From Liquidambar formosana (taxonomy: Eukaryota; Streptophyta; Magnoliopsida; Saxifragales; Altingiaceae), in contig CM077824.1 of assembly GCA_039720395.1 (NCBI GenBank), positions 22,406,013 through 22,470,012 on the forward strand: a stretch of DNA of 64,000 nt. The letters run 5' to 3'. Made by a program: the position numbers and the translations under genes. Positions 45,472 to 56,411 of the stretch are shown here, one piece after another. Below the pieces are notes generated by a model. The model was not told the DNA's origin. It saw only the letters and a list, made by a program, of their open reading frames with translations, and did not search any database. Within the stretch, counting starts at the first letter, position 1, and each line of letters begins with the position of its first letter.

Positions 45472-47940
45472 TGTAACGACCCGAAATTGGGACCGTTAGT
45501 TAAGTAGTAAGAAAATCAATTTTTAAAACAATTCTTAGTGGACGTTTAATAAAAATATTTATTTTGGAAACCTTTTTAGAAAATTCGGCATGGTCTCGTC
45601 TGTAAATAGGACATACCAAGTTATTGACTATTCAAAAACCTGTGAAAAACACAATAATAAGATTTCCAGTTCATCCACACAATAGTCCAAAAATTAAGAA
45701 ATCTACGGGCTGTATCATAGTCACATGGGTCCCATTTAGGTATGCATTCACTACTCAATTAATTATTACAAGCCATGAAATTAAAATTAATACATGCCTA
45801 GGCTCAAAGCCTATCTCAAATATTCTCTACATGAATGCAAGCATGTCAACGTGCTCGCAAAACCCAGGTCAACTTTACTTTGAAAATATGACCAACAAGA
45901 AAAACTGTGGGGGTATGAGTTACACCCTCAGTAGGAAAACATTTCTCAAAATAATCCCAAGGTTTTAAAAACCATAGTTTATATACCTTTCAAGAACCTT
46001 GCAAAATCATGGATTAGTTTGCAATATATTTTCAGTAAATAAAACTAATACATGTATAATGAAATAAACTACGGAAGTTTAAATCATTTCATACCAACAC
46101 CCCTTTTTATTTTTATTTTTTTTAAAAAAAGAAATAACTCAAGTTATTTATAATTCATTATCATTCTTTCTAAATTCCATATCACGGCCTTATAAGCCAA
46201 TAATCATCAACCGCCATATCCAGTAATCCATAGCATCAGTATTTTAAACTGATAAATCCTCCCCAGGTGATACGGGGCCCTCGCACACAGAAAATAAGGA
46301 GAAACACTATGGATCCTACTTGGTCCAGAAAGTAACCCCATCATGAGGAAACACTATGATCCTACTTGGACCAGAAAGTAATCTCATATTCGGGCACATA
46401 GCCCAGGACTAAAGGATAGGAAAACACGGCAAGACGTCCCGTTCCTTTGGGACCGCAGTAATTTTGTCTCCAGTAGCCGTCTTCACCATATCATCATCAC
46501 TTTTCTTTTCATTTATTAATTCTATAATTCTCACATAATCCAGAAAATTATATATAAATTTTCCAAAAACCACATAACAGGTTCTTAGAAACCATATGAA
46601 ATAACTCCATAATTTCCATATAAACCGGAAAATTTTATATATATCTATATATATATATATATAAATTTTCTAAGAAAACCATGTAACAAGTGGTTTCATA
46701 AAAATCACAATAAATAACCCCCATAAAACATTTCCAAATGAATGATTTCAAAAACAACATTTTTATAACAAAAATGATGTGAATCAAACCCTAGGTTTCC
46801 CACAATTTGTAAAACTTAGCAAATATATACCCCATCCATGATATTTATGCAAAAACTACCAAATACATGTAAAACTATATGATTTATACCCAAACCCCCA
46901 TGCAATAAGGGTTTAAAATGAGAAAATGTCCCCTACCTAAAAAATGAGTAATGCAAATGCCAAACCATCCCTACACGCATGTAGATCGAGCCAAACCATG
47001 ATGGATCTGAGCTTGCCGGCGTCGGATCGGGGCTACCATGCTCCGGTAAGCTACCCACGACCTTCCCGTCACTCTCCCTCTCTCATTCTCTCTCTTTCTT
47101 GGCTGGAAGAATTGAGAGAAATTCGTGGGTTAAGGGTTTATATAGAAAAGGAGGGTAAAAAGGTCATTTTACCCCTTTATTAAAACTGTTCGCTGACACT
47201 TTCAGATGGCTGAAAAATATTTTCAGCTGGCTGAAAGTGCTTAGCACAAAACAATCCTCTCTAGAATTTTCAGTCGGCTGACATGAACTTTCAGCCGGCT
47301 GAAAATTGTCTTTCAGATGGCTGAAACATGCAGCAAAAAATAGACAGTCAGTCAAGCAACTCTCCATCAGCACAGACATCAGCCTTATTTTTATCCAAAA
47401 CATTTAATTAATCTTCTTCATTCTTATATTATCCTTTAACTTTAAGTTATTTAATGAAAATAAGCAAATAACCCCCCATTTTAATTCAAATAAAATATCA
47501 AAAAAATCAAATTCCCAATATATTAAAATCTTATTTCGAAGCTTTAGTATAAAATCCATTTCCCGACAGATTTTTCTAAAATAAACATGTGAGGAACCCA
47601 ATCCAAACATGCTAATAAAATCCCATAAAATCACAGAAGTTTTATAATATTATAAACTTCTATTACTGCCAAAAATTATCTTTAAAAATAAAGAGTTACG
47701 AAGATTCATTTTTCTCCCACACTTAGCCAAATTTCAGCAGCTTTACCCGAAACTACAAATAAGGCCCAACACTCACTTAGGATACTCAATTCATCAAAAT
47801 AAGCATCAAAACACATATAATATCATATTATTATACAAATGGATTACCCTTACATTAGGTTATCCAACAAATCAAAGGATTAACTACGCTAATCATATAT
47901 TAAGCCGAATTAATCCCTATTAAGAAAACAGGTCCTCACA
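45472..47940 (-). mobile_element. LTR-B 5' LTR
   Basis: A 2,469-bp complete LTR read on the minus strand from TGTGAGGACC to CGTTACA. AT microsatellite at about 46636-46663 corresponds to the EPRV insertion point in the sister LTR. TATA on the minus strand at about 47134-47145. Open frames at 45624, 46944, 47164 and 47404 are repeat artefacts. Confidence 0.9.
47200..47326 (-). promoter_or_regulatory. Five-unit 16-bp palindrome array, 5' LTR-B
   Basis: Units at 47200-47215, 47221-47236, 47268-47283, 47289-47304 and 47311-47326, for example TTTCAGCCGGCTGAAA and TTTCAGATGGCTGAAA. Arms are kept while centres read ATGG, CTGG, TCGG, CCGG and ATGG. Confidence 0.65.
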
Positions 47941-47945
47941 ACAAT

Positions 47946-49295
47946 ACCACCTAGGCAAGTCTAATGTAGTCGTAGATGTTCTAAGTCAGCAACTGCAAGG
48001 TAGTATAGCCTTATGGCGAATTCTTGAGGTGTTAGTAGAATTTAGCGCACAGATCTCATCACAGAATATAAAGTCATACCTGTTCATCATAGTAGCCAAA
48101 CCACAATTAATCAAGAGAATTTTACAAGTATAAAGTTCAAGATTCAAAATTTCAGAAATGGTTCAACAAAATGAAAGTTCAAGATACCCACCGAATGGGT
48201 TATTAGAGGAGATGGTGGATTGAGATTTTGGGAACAAATTTGCATACCCAACGCCGTGGATGTAGAGAAAGAAATTCTACAGCAAGTGTATCTTTTAAGA
48301 TTTATCGTGCATCTAGGGAATAAAAAAAATAATGTACAAAGACCTTAAAAGGCAATTTTGTAGTAGCTAATCGTCGTATAAAATTAGTGCATATTATTCC
48401 CTATTGTATTTCTTCTCCTATCAAGAAATTGAGTAGATTGTACATCTAGGAAGTGGTAAGGCTTCACAGTGTACTTAAATCTATAATGTCAGATCAAGAT
48501 GCGTGATTCATATCAAAACTTTAGGAGAGTTGCAAAAGGCACTTAAGACACCTCTACACCTGAGCACAACGTTTCATCCTGAAATTGATGGACAGACAAA
48601 ATGTGTGAACTAGATTATGGAAGATATATTGCGAGTGTGCGTAATTGACTTTAAAGGTACGAGGGAAACTCGTCTTCTACTTATTGAGTTTGCATATACT
48701 AATAGTTATCAGCCCAGTATCAGTATTTCTCCTTTTTAAGCTTTGTACGGTAGACTATATCGATTGATTCCTTGTTGGAAGGAACTAAGATAGTTTGAGA
48801 AATTTTTGAGAAAATCACAATTATCAAAGGACAACTATGCAGGTCAATGGAGAAGGGATTTGGAATTTGAAGTTAGAGATCATGTTTTGCTAAAAATATC
48901 TCTTGTTCGAGGAATTATACATTTTGGGAAAAGAAGGGGAAATTGTTACCACATTTTATCAGACCTTTTAAGATCTTGGAAAGGATTGGTAAGGTGGCAT
49001 ATCAACTGGAATTACCACTAGAGCTGTTAGGAATACATGAGGTGTTCCATTTGTTGATGCTAAGGAAATATGTGGATGACACCACTCATCATATTGATTT
49101 AAGTGATATCACCATAGACAAGACAATTTCTTATGCTGTAAAGCCGATTAGCATTTTGGATCGATATACGAAGCAATTAAGGAACAAAGAAGTTACTGCT
49201 AAAAGTACAATGGAATCATCATGATAAGAATGAGGCTTCCTGGGAATTAGACTCAGAAATGAGAAAGAAGTATCCACAGCTTTTTAATGACTAAG
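47946..49295 (+). pseudogene. Gypsy-C integrase and C-terminal domain remains
   Basis: It starts with the RNase H-integrase linker (YHLGKSNVVVDVLS), continues from 23560 across the LTR-B insertion, and runs through an integrase core full of stops and shifts. The C-terminal domain is better kept (LPHFIRPFKILERIGKVAYQ, then VFHLLMLRKYVDD, ILDRYTKQLRNKEV), ending in another register with WELDSEMRKKYPQLFND and a stop. That tail is typical of Tekay/Del chromoviruses. I cannot confirm a chromodomain. Integrase would have inserted the cDNA; it is dead. Confidence 0.82.
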
Positions 49296-49321
49296 GTACA
49301 TTGATTTTGAGGATGAAATCC

Positions 49322-49337
49322 TCTTTAAAGGGGGTAG
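49322..49337 (+). other. Gypsy-C polypurine tract
   Basis: TCTTTAAAGGGGGTAG lies just upstream of the 3' LTR, preceded by GAGGATGAAATCC as in many chromoviruses. It primes plus-strand DNA. Confidence 0.8.
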
Positions 49338-49339
49338 AA

Positions 49340-51919
49340 TGTGATAACCCAAACATTTGCCACCCTAATTATCAATTGATTTATATAACTATTATTATTA
49401 ACTTTATTATTATCATAATTATTATTACAAAGTATTATTTTTATTATTGTTGTTATGATTATTATAATTATTATTAATATTTATCACTATTTAATCACCA
49501 CCAAAACTTTAGGATATAAAGCAATATTACCAATTTATCATAGAAGTAGAATTAATGATGTAATTAATTCTACATAGGATGAAGTCATGCTTACATGGGG
49601 AGGGGAGAGGTGGCAACATCCTAAGGATTGCTTATATAGATAGATAGAGAGAGAGAGAGAGAGAGGAAAAAAAAACGTTTATTTGGGGATTCAAGGATAA
49701 GAAAAAAATCTTAAGCAATTAATAAGAGAAAGACTACATTGATTTGAGGGGGGTTTAAAGGGCTGATATTCAGCCAATTTTCGTATTGCATAAGCTTAGA
49801 GAGAGAAAGTAACAAAAAGAGAGAAAGAAGGAAGCCCAATCACGAGAATTTCCAAAGCACCTTTCTACAAACTTGAGGTGAGATTTCTCATCCTTGAATG
49901 GTGTAAGAATGGTTTTAAAAGTTTCATGACGATTGGTTAGTATTTGAATGAGTTTTGAAGCTTCAAGAAAGCATTAATGGCTTCTTTAATACTTTGTTTG
50001 AATATTTATCCATGTAGGTTTCATAAAACTCTATGAAATTTTTACCATAGTCTCATTACATTATAAGGAAGCTACTATATAAAAACGAGGTATTAAAACC
50101 TTGTAAATTTGGAGAATGAAATACCCAAACTGAAACCATAAATTTCCAAAACTATACTAATGGGTAGCTTATTTCATTTTTCTGACATTTTTATAATATT
50201 TTACATGAAAAACTAAGCAAAATGGGATTTTGAATCATTGAAAAAGGTTGAGAAATGAATTAGTTATGAATTTTCGAAGTTTTGATTAAATCTTAAAAAA
50301 AATTCCAGACGACACCTGGGTTGGTGCAAAGAAGGGACAATGATTGGGTGTAGCAAGGTGCACTATAGGCCATGTATACCCTAGTGTAATTGGCTATGTG
50401 GAGCCCCCATTTGGTGCTAAAAATATTTTTGAAAATCTTATAAAAATCCTAGAAACTTATATTTATAATTTTGTAACCATTTGAGTATGATAACACGTGT
50501 TTCAAAAATTAGGAGATTTTAGCCACTTATGTAGTTTTGCTTTTAAACCTTGACTAGCCCAAACAAAATATATAGAATACCAATTGAGTCACGAATTGAA
50601 CCATTGGATTCATATCAACAAATTCTATATGAGGGTATTTTTGAGGTAAAATGAATATTTTTATTTCAGATATTATTTTATTCACGTGTAAAATGACCAT
50701 TTTACCCATACTTACTAAAAATAGTTCAAATGCATTCCAAATTGAGTTTTGTTTGAACCTATGAGATTTTTATGAAAAGTAGAACACTTTAGGGACTTTT
50801 TATTAATATTTTTATGATGTCATCATAGTCCTCATATTTTTATATTTGCAATATAGCCCCTAAACTTATGAAAAATTCTAAAATTTCCCAAAACGGAATA
50901 TTTGGCTTTAAAATTTATGTTGAGTAGTTTGATTAGGATTTTTAATGGTGGTAGAGCATAATATGATGATAATGCATGAGCATGAATATTCATATTCATA
51001 ATTGGATATTGAAATATTATTGAGATTAATTAGTATATGTGCATGATATTAGCATTCATATGTTGAGCGATATAATTATTAATGCATGTACAAATATGGA
51101 TCAAGTTATTCAATGATATGTTTATGTGAAGTTGAATGCTTATATTTGTGATTGAGATTGAGATGTTGAGATGAGAGACAAGTGTGTATAAATCTATTTT
51201 GTGACATGTTTATGTGAAGTTGCTTATACTTGTAACTGAGATTAAAATGTTGAGATGTTGAGATGAGACGACTGGGTTGAGAAAGCCTTGCAGTTAGTGA
51301 TATGCTACTCCATTTATAAGGGCGAAAGGCTAGTGGGGTAGTATACACACATGATGAGAGGTGCGTGCTGTGGTCATAGATAGTATATCTTGTATGAGAA
51401 GACAGGTATGCTATGATTGTTTTTGCAAGTTGCAGTAGGCAACGGAGGCATAGGTACGTGCAAATTTTATATGTTTGAGTGGCATAAATTTTGAGAAGTG
51501 CTATTAATATCATTGTAGTATGAGATGTTACAAAGATGTTGTTAAATATAAAATGAGTTGTTGTATACTAATGTTAAACATTCATGGATGAATTATCTCA
51601 CTGAATCATGATTTGCTCACCTTTTTATTAAAAATTATTTTTTAGGATCTGGAAATTTGTTAGCTGTTGAGAATACATTAATAGAGGAGCATATTTTCCG
51701 GATTTGATAGTTGTTTTGTTTTGATAATGACATATGTGATTTAATATCAAACAATGATGTATTGTAATAATTATAATTTAGTAGATGAGGTAATAATAGA
51801 ATTTATATTTATGTGGTGTAATACTTGTCAACATGGTGTCACTTGGAGGATGAATGGATAAGGTTTTGAGCTATCACTACCTCACTAGGCTTGAGCAAAG
51901 CTATTTTTGGGGCGTGACA
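49340..51919 (+). mobile_element. Gypsy-C 3' LTR
   Basis: 2,580 bp, TGTGATAACCC...GGGGCGTGACA, uninterrupted. It shows the empty site of the LTR-A that disrupts the 5' LTR (at about 51338). A (GA)n tract lies near 49650-49665. The 135-residue minus frame at 51106 is a repeat artefact. Confidence 0.92.
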
Positions 51920-52552
51920 GTTTCCTTTTGTCAAAATTTCCTCTTAAAGTTTCATTTTATTGAAACTTCCGTTTTCTAAAAGCTTTTCTTTTCCTAAACT
52001 TTCCTTTTTGAACAAAAAAAAATTGAAATTTAGAAACTATCGTAGCTCCTTATGAGAGGAATAGCTCTTCTTTCGAACTATGTGGACTTTAATCGTTGCA
52101 TTTTTATATGTGAGGTACATAGGCACTCTTTTGATCTTCAAGTCCGTCCTAGAAGACTAAGTATCCTAGGTTTTCTTTTTATTTTATTTTATTTCCTTTT
52201 GTTTATTTCTTTCTTATTCTTTGTTTCTTATTGCTTTCCCTACTTATTCTCTTTTATTATTTTATGGATCTGTGTGGATGTTTATGAATGATTCTTTATA
52301 TATGCATGGTGACTAATTAGAAAGTGATTGAAATAGCCTATATAAATTAAAAGATCTTTTTTAGGGTGATGTAGGTGCTTATAGGATGTTTCCTAGAACC
52401 CTTCCACATCGTAACTTAGTTTTCGAATCCTCTCTTTGGTTCGTTAAGACTTATTTTCCTAAAATTGGAGTCATTTGTTTTGTTTTGAAAGGTTTTTCAT
52501 TAAAATTGTTTTTATGGTTTTCCTTATTCCTTAAAAATGAGTTGACGACTCC
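51920..52552 (+). mobile_element. LTR-A copy A2, second segment
   Basis: Resumes the copy split by Gypsy-C, with the family phrases 'gtaggtgcttataggatg' and 'aaaaatgagttgacgactcc', and is then interrupted by LTR-A3. Confidence 0.75.
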
Positions 52553-55500
52553 TGTGGACTCGGGAAAGTGGCCTACATTGGGAGGGAAATCAAAAAGGGG
52601 GGAGTCGCCACCTCATTTTTTAAGGAAACAAGGAAAACCCTAAAAATGTTTTATTTTCCAAAACAAGTGACTCCATGTTTAAAAATGGAAAAGCAAAAAG
52701 TCTTTTGAAAACCAAAGATTGTAAATTCGGAGGCTAAGTTACGATATGGGAAGGTTCTAGGCAAAACCTATAGGCACCCATATCACCTTAAACGATCTCT
52801 TAATTTAATTGGGATAAATCAAAGTCTTAACACACATAAATTGACAATTATCATCACAAGACAGCATGCATATCATTCATTCATTCATCCACATAAACAA
52901 GATAATAAAAGAGAGAAGAGATAAAAGGAGAAAGAAAAGAAAACCTAGGATACTTAGTATCCTAGGGTGGACTTGAACCTCAAAATGAGCGCTTACGTAC
53001 TATGTATGGAAATACATGGATCAAAGTCTACGTAGTTTGAAAGGAAATAGGGTTAAATCCTAATAAATATTTATAGTAAACCTTAAGTTTCCTCCCGTAA
53101 AATATAGGAGTTTCCAAAGATTAATGATTCTCAAAATATGGTATTTCAAATAAAGATAGAAAATTTTTATTTAAAAAATGGATTTTTTATAAAAGGAAAT
53201 TATAGGAATTACCATAGTCCCCTATTAGGAAACAACCCTAGGAGGGAGAAGGGAAAGTTTTAAGGAAGAAAAGTGAATTAGGGCACTTTTAAACCCTACT
53301 TCCCTTGTGCAACATCAACCTGTCAAAATAATCACCCTATTTCATAAGGTAATTACCTTATTTGCAAGATTTCTTCTCACAATAGCCAAAATAATCATCC
53401 CACATTGGTGGGGTAATTGCACTTGCCATATCCCACTTTCTATGGGTTTTGTACCTGTCAAGTTACATACAATATCCACTAAAAATGCCAACAAACTAAT
53501 CCAATCCTCAACCAAGCGATTATCATGCTTACAAATATGCTTTCACATACTCGAAATATGACAACAATGACAATGAACGAATCTGGACAGAATTGAAATA
53601 AGGTCTAAAATCACCCATAAGTCATGTGAATAACACGAATCATGAACTAATAAAACCCTTAATTCAACTCTATATGCAATGATTCAATTATTATGCATAA
53701 AAACTAACAAAAACATGCTAGAACTCATAAGAACCTCCAATAACATCAATAAGCATGATAATAAGGCAAACTTTAACCAAAAAGTTAATATTTTATGTAA
53801 AACATGCAAAAGGGCCTTCCTACGGCGAGCTTTCTTAAGTAAAACTATCCTAAGATAATTTCACGTAAAAACCTTCATGGGGAGGTGCAATCAACTTATT
53901 CTACGTAAAATATACATATTAGAATACAATAGAAGCGATTTCATGCTTAAACACATCACAGAAAGCTCTCATACAAAACCCTACATGACAAAAAGGATAA
54001 TTATCCTCCGAAAAGGATAACGTCTCCAAAACCCTAAGAAATCAACTACATGCATGCAAAAAACACCACAGTTATTCTATATGTATCACATATATAACAA
54101 CCATGAAGAAAAATCAGAGAAAACTCTAACCTACCATGCTATATGAAACTTACCCAAAACGAGGATGATAAAAACCCTAGAATCACAACTATGCTTTAAA
54201 CTACATGAAATAACCCTAAATCATACAAAACTCATCATGAATGACATTTTAATCATGTATATTAAATAATAGAAGCATCAACACATGATAAAAATTCAAG
54301 CTTTAACATGCAATAGTAGGGGTGTTAATGGTTCGGTTTGGTTCGGTTTAAGGGGAGATTTCAAACCAAACCATTATACTTCGGTTTTATTCCTCTCAAA
54401 CCAAAACCAAACCATACTATAAAAAAACCAAACCAAACCAAACCATTATATTTCGGTTTGGTTCAGTTCGGTTTCGGTTTTAACCTATCAAGTAACAACA
54501 AAAAATTGAAAATGAAAAAAATGACATGCCAAACTCCAAATAAAAACATTTTTAATAAAAGCATTACATTAGCAACTAAGAAAAACAAACATTGTATCAA
54601 AATAGAAGCATATTGACATATATCAATATGTCAATATCACACACAACATTAATAGCTAGTTTAATACATACCAATCTAAAAAAGGGAAAACAATATGAAA
54701 CTTAAAATCAACAAACAAGCCCATTGCCTATTTTACCCTTATTAGAATTGGGAATTTACAAACTTTAAGTCGATATATATATTTTTCGGTTTTTTCAGTT
54801 TTTCGGTTTGGTTTGGTTTTTTAAAATTTAAAACCAAAACCAAACCAATTGAGTTCGGTTTTCTAAAATTAAAACCATAACCAAACCTAATGACAAAAAA
54901 ACCAAACCAAACCACCTGATTTGGTTTGGTTCGGTTTGGTTCTCGGTTTTAACCAAAACCATTAACACCCCTATGCAATAGGGCTATTCTAAGCAAAACC
55001 CTAATTTCAGCACTATAGAGAGGATATTAGAACCCTAGAATCACAACTACACATTAAATCACATGAAATAACCCTATGACATGTGTAACTCATCATGAAT
55101 AGCATTTAAATAATATATATTAACTAATAGAAGCATCAACACATCATAAAAATTCAAACTTGAACATGCAATAAAGCTATTCTAAGCAAAAACCCTAATT
55201 TCAGCATGAAAGAGATAGAGCTATACCTATGGTTGAGTTCTCTTGCTACTGTAGAGACTCCTTTATTCTCTTGTGAATGGCTTGAAACACTCTCCTTTAA
55301 GCCTCCGTACAAACCCTAGCTCTCATTTGGAACTCTCTCTCTCTCTACCTCTCTTTCAGAAATTAGGTTAAATGTATAAAAGTGGTTCTAGTTCCCTCCT
55401 TTGATGTTGAAACATAGTGGGGTATTTATAGGGTTTAAGTGGAATAAACCAATGGTTGGGATTAAAACCCTAAATATCAATCCAAAAGTCATTAGAGACT

Positions 55501-56308
55501 ATCTTGGGACTCAAGTAGCTCAAATAAGGCTGAAAATAAGATGGAAAGGCAGCTGAGGCGGAAAAATCCGTCAAAATAGGAAGGAGTATCAAAAAACCCT
55601 AAAAATAACGGAGTCCCTCGACTGACCACCCAGGGCTGGGCGGCTAGTCGCATGGGCCAAATTAACTCTGATTTTGATAAAACGAAAGCCAAAATGATCG
55701 TGTTTTGGAAAGGAATATAATTTAAGACATTTTAGGGAAAAACATTCCTTAGCCATGGCTGCATGGTTAGGTTTTATAAAAGCGGCTAACTGCTATGCAC
55801 CACCATCGCTAAGCTTAGGTATGCACACAGGGTTGCAACGAATGCTTTCTAATTCAAAGTTCAACATTCTAAAACATATTTTGGGATGAAATTAAGATTA
55901 GTTAAAGTCAAATGAGTGGGAATTGAATAAAAACCATGAGTCGATTTGAGCCAACCTAAAGTGGGTCTCTTAACCAACCTGAACCATATTGAGCTATTTT
56001 AATCCCAAACCATCAATTCATTAAATTGAACCCATAAATACCTCAAATGTATCCATATGAACTCCAATTGACAATTTGGAGGTCATTTCAAGGTCAAATG
56101 GAAAGTTTGTGACTTAAAAGACAATTATGCCCCTCAAGTCGCAAAAGTTCTTATTAACCCTTGATATCAACTCCAAATTGAACCAAAATTCATACATATC
56201 ATCCTCAAGACCCTAGAAACTCAATGTAAAAGACAAGACTCAAAAAGGAAACAAAAAGACACATGAAATGACAAACCCTAGCTAAGGTGACAAAAATGGG
56301 ATGTAACA
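52553..56308 (-). mobile_element. Solo LTR-A copy A3
   Basis: A minus-strand solo LTR of about 3.1 kb once the hAT MITE is removed. Flanks actcc (52548-52552) and gctcc (56309-56313) are a duplication with one change. It was inserted into another LTR-A (A2), in opposite orientation. TATA on the minus strand at 55423-55430; inverted-repeat block at 55615-55657. It resembles A4 more than A1 at its left end. Confidence 0.88.
54317..54973. mobile_element. hAT-type MITE, copy 2
   Basis: 657 bp, same ends (TAGGGGTGTTAATGG and complement) and interior as 19247-19931, with its own 8-bp duplication tgcaatag (54309-54316 and 54974-54981). The two copies are very similar despite lying in different LTRs. 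No transposase. Confidence 0.94.
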
Positions 56309-56411
56309 GCTCCTTACTTTTATTAAATGTTTTGTGTGAACTTTAAAAACATATTTTTATTTATTTAAAACTCTCTCTTTTAAAAAGGGCGTTCAAAACC
56401 CATGGTTCACA
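56309..56411 (+). mobile_element. LTR-A copy A2, last segment
   Basis: The end of LTR-A, from 'tccttacttttattaaatg' to CCATGGTTCACA. The gag remains below begin right after it. Confidence 0.75.

Larger units (their letters stand above)
23566..47940 (-). mobile_element. LTR-B retrotransposon with nested EPRV, Copia-1 and LTR pieces
   Basis: The outer edges are TGTAACG (23566) and CCTCACA (47940), with the perfect 5-bp duplication acaat at 23561-23565 and 47941-47945. It splits Gypsy-C just after RNase H. Read on the minus strand: 5' LTR 47940-45472, primer site 45468-45457, leader to 44747, then a deletion scar with foreign LTR pieces, then the 3' LTR (41181-39995, EPRV, 24727-23566). No gag or pol domain of its own is left, so lineage cannot be set directly; primer site and LTR style fit Ty3/gypsy. 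The empty site joins into a continuous RNase H-integrase linker. Confidence 0.88.
8592..51919 (+). mobile_element. Gypsy-C, full-length Ty3/gypsy chromovirus with nested insertions
   Basis: A complete but dead retrotransposon: 5' LTR 8592-14181, primer site 14187, gag-pol remains 20881-23565 and 47946-49295, polypurine tract about 49322-49337, and 3' LTR 49340-51919. Bordering bases ctttc (8587-8591) and gtttc (51920-51924) are a target duplication with one change. The 'HLGKSNVVVDVLS' phrase after RNase H and the WELDSEMRKKYPQLF tail are typical of Tekay/Del-type chromoviruses. Of its 43.3 kb, only about 9 kb is the element; the rest is later insertions (10608-13596, 14223-20875, 23566-47940). 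Confidence 0.88.
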
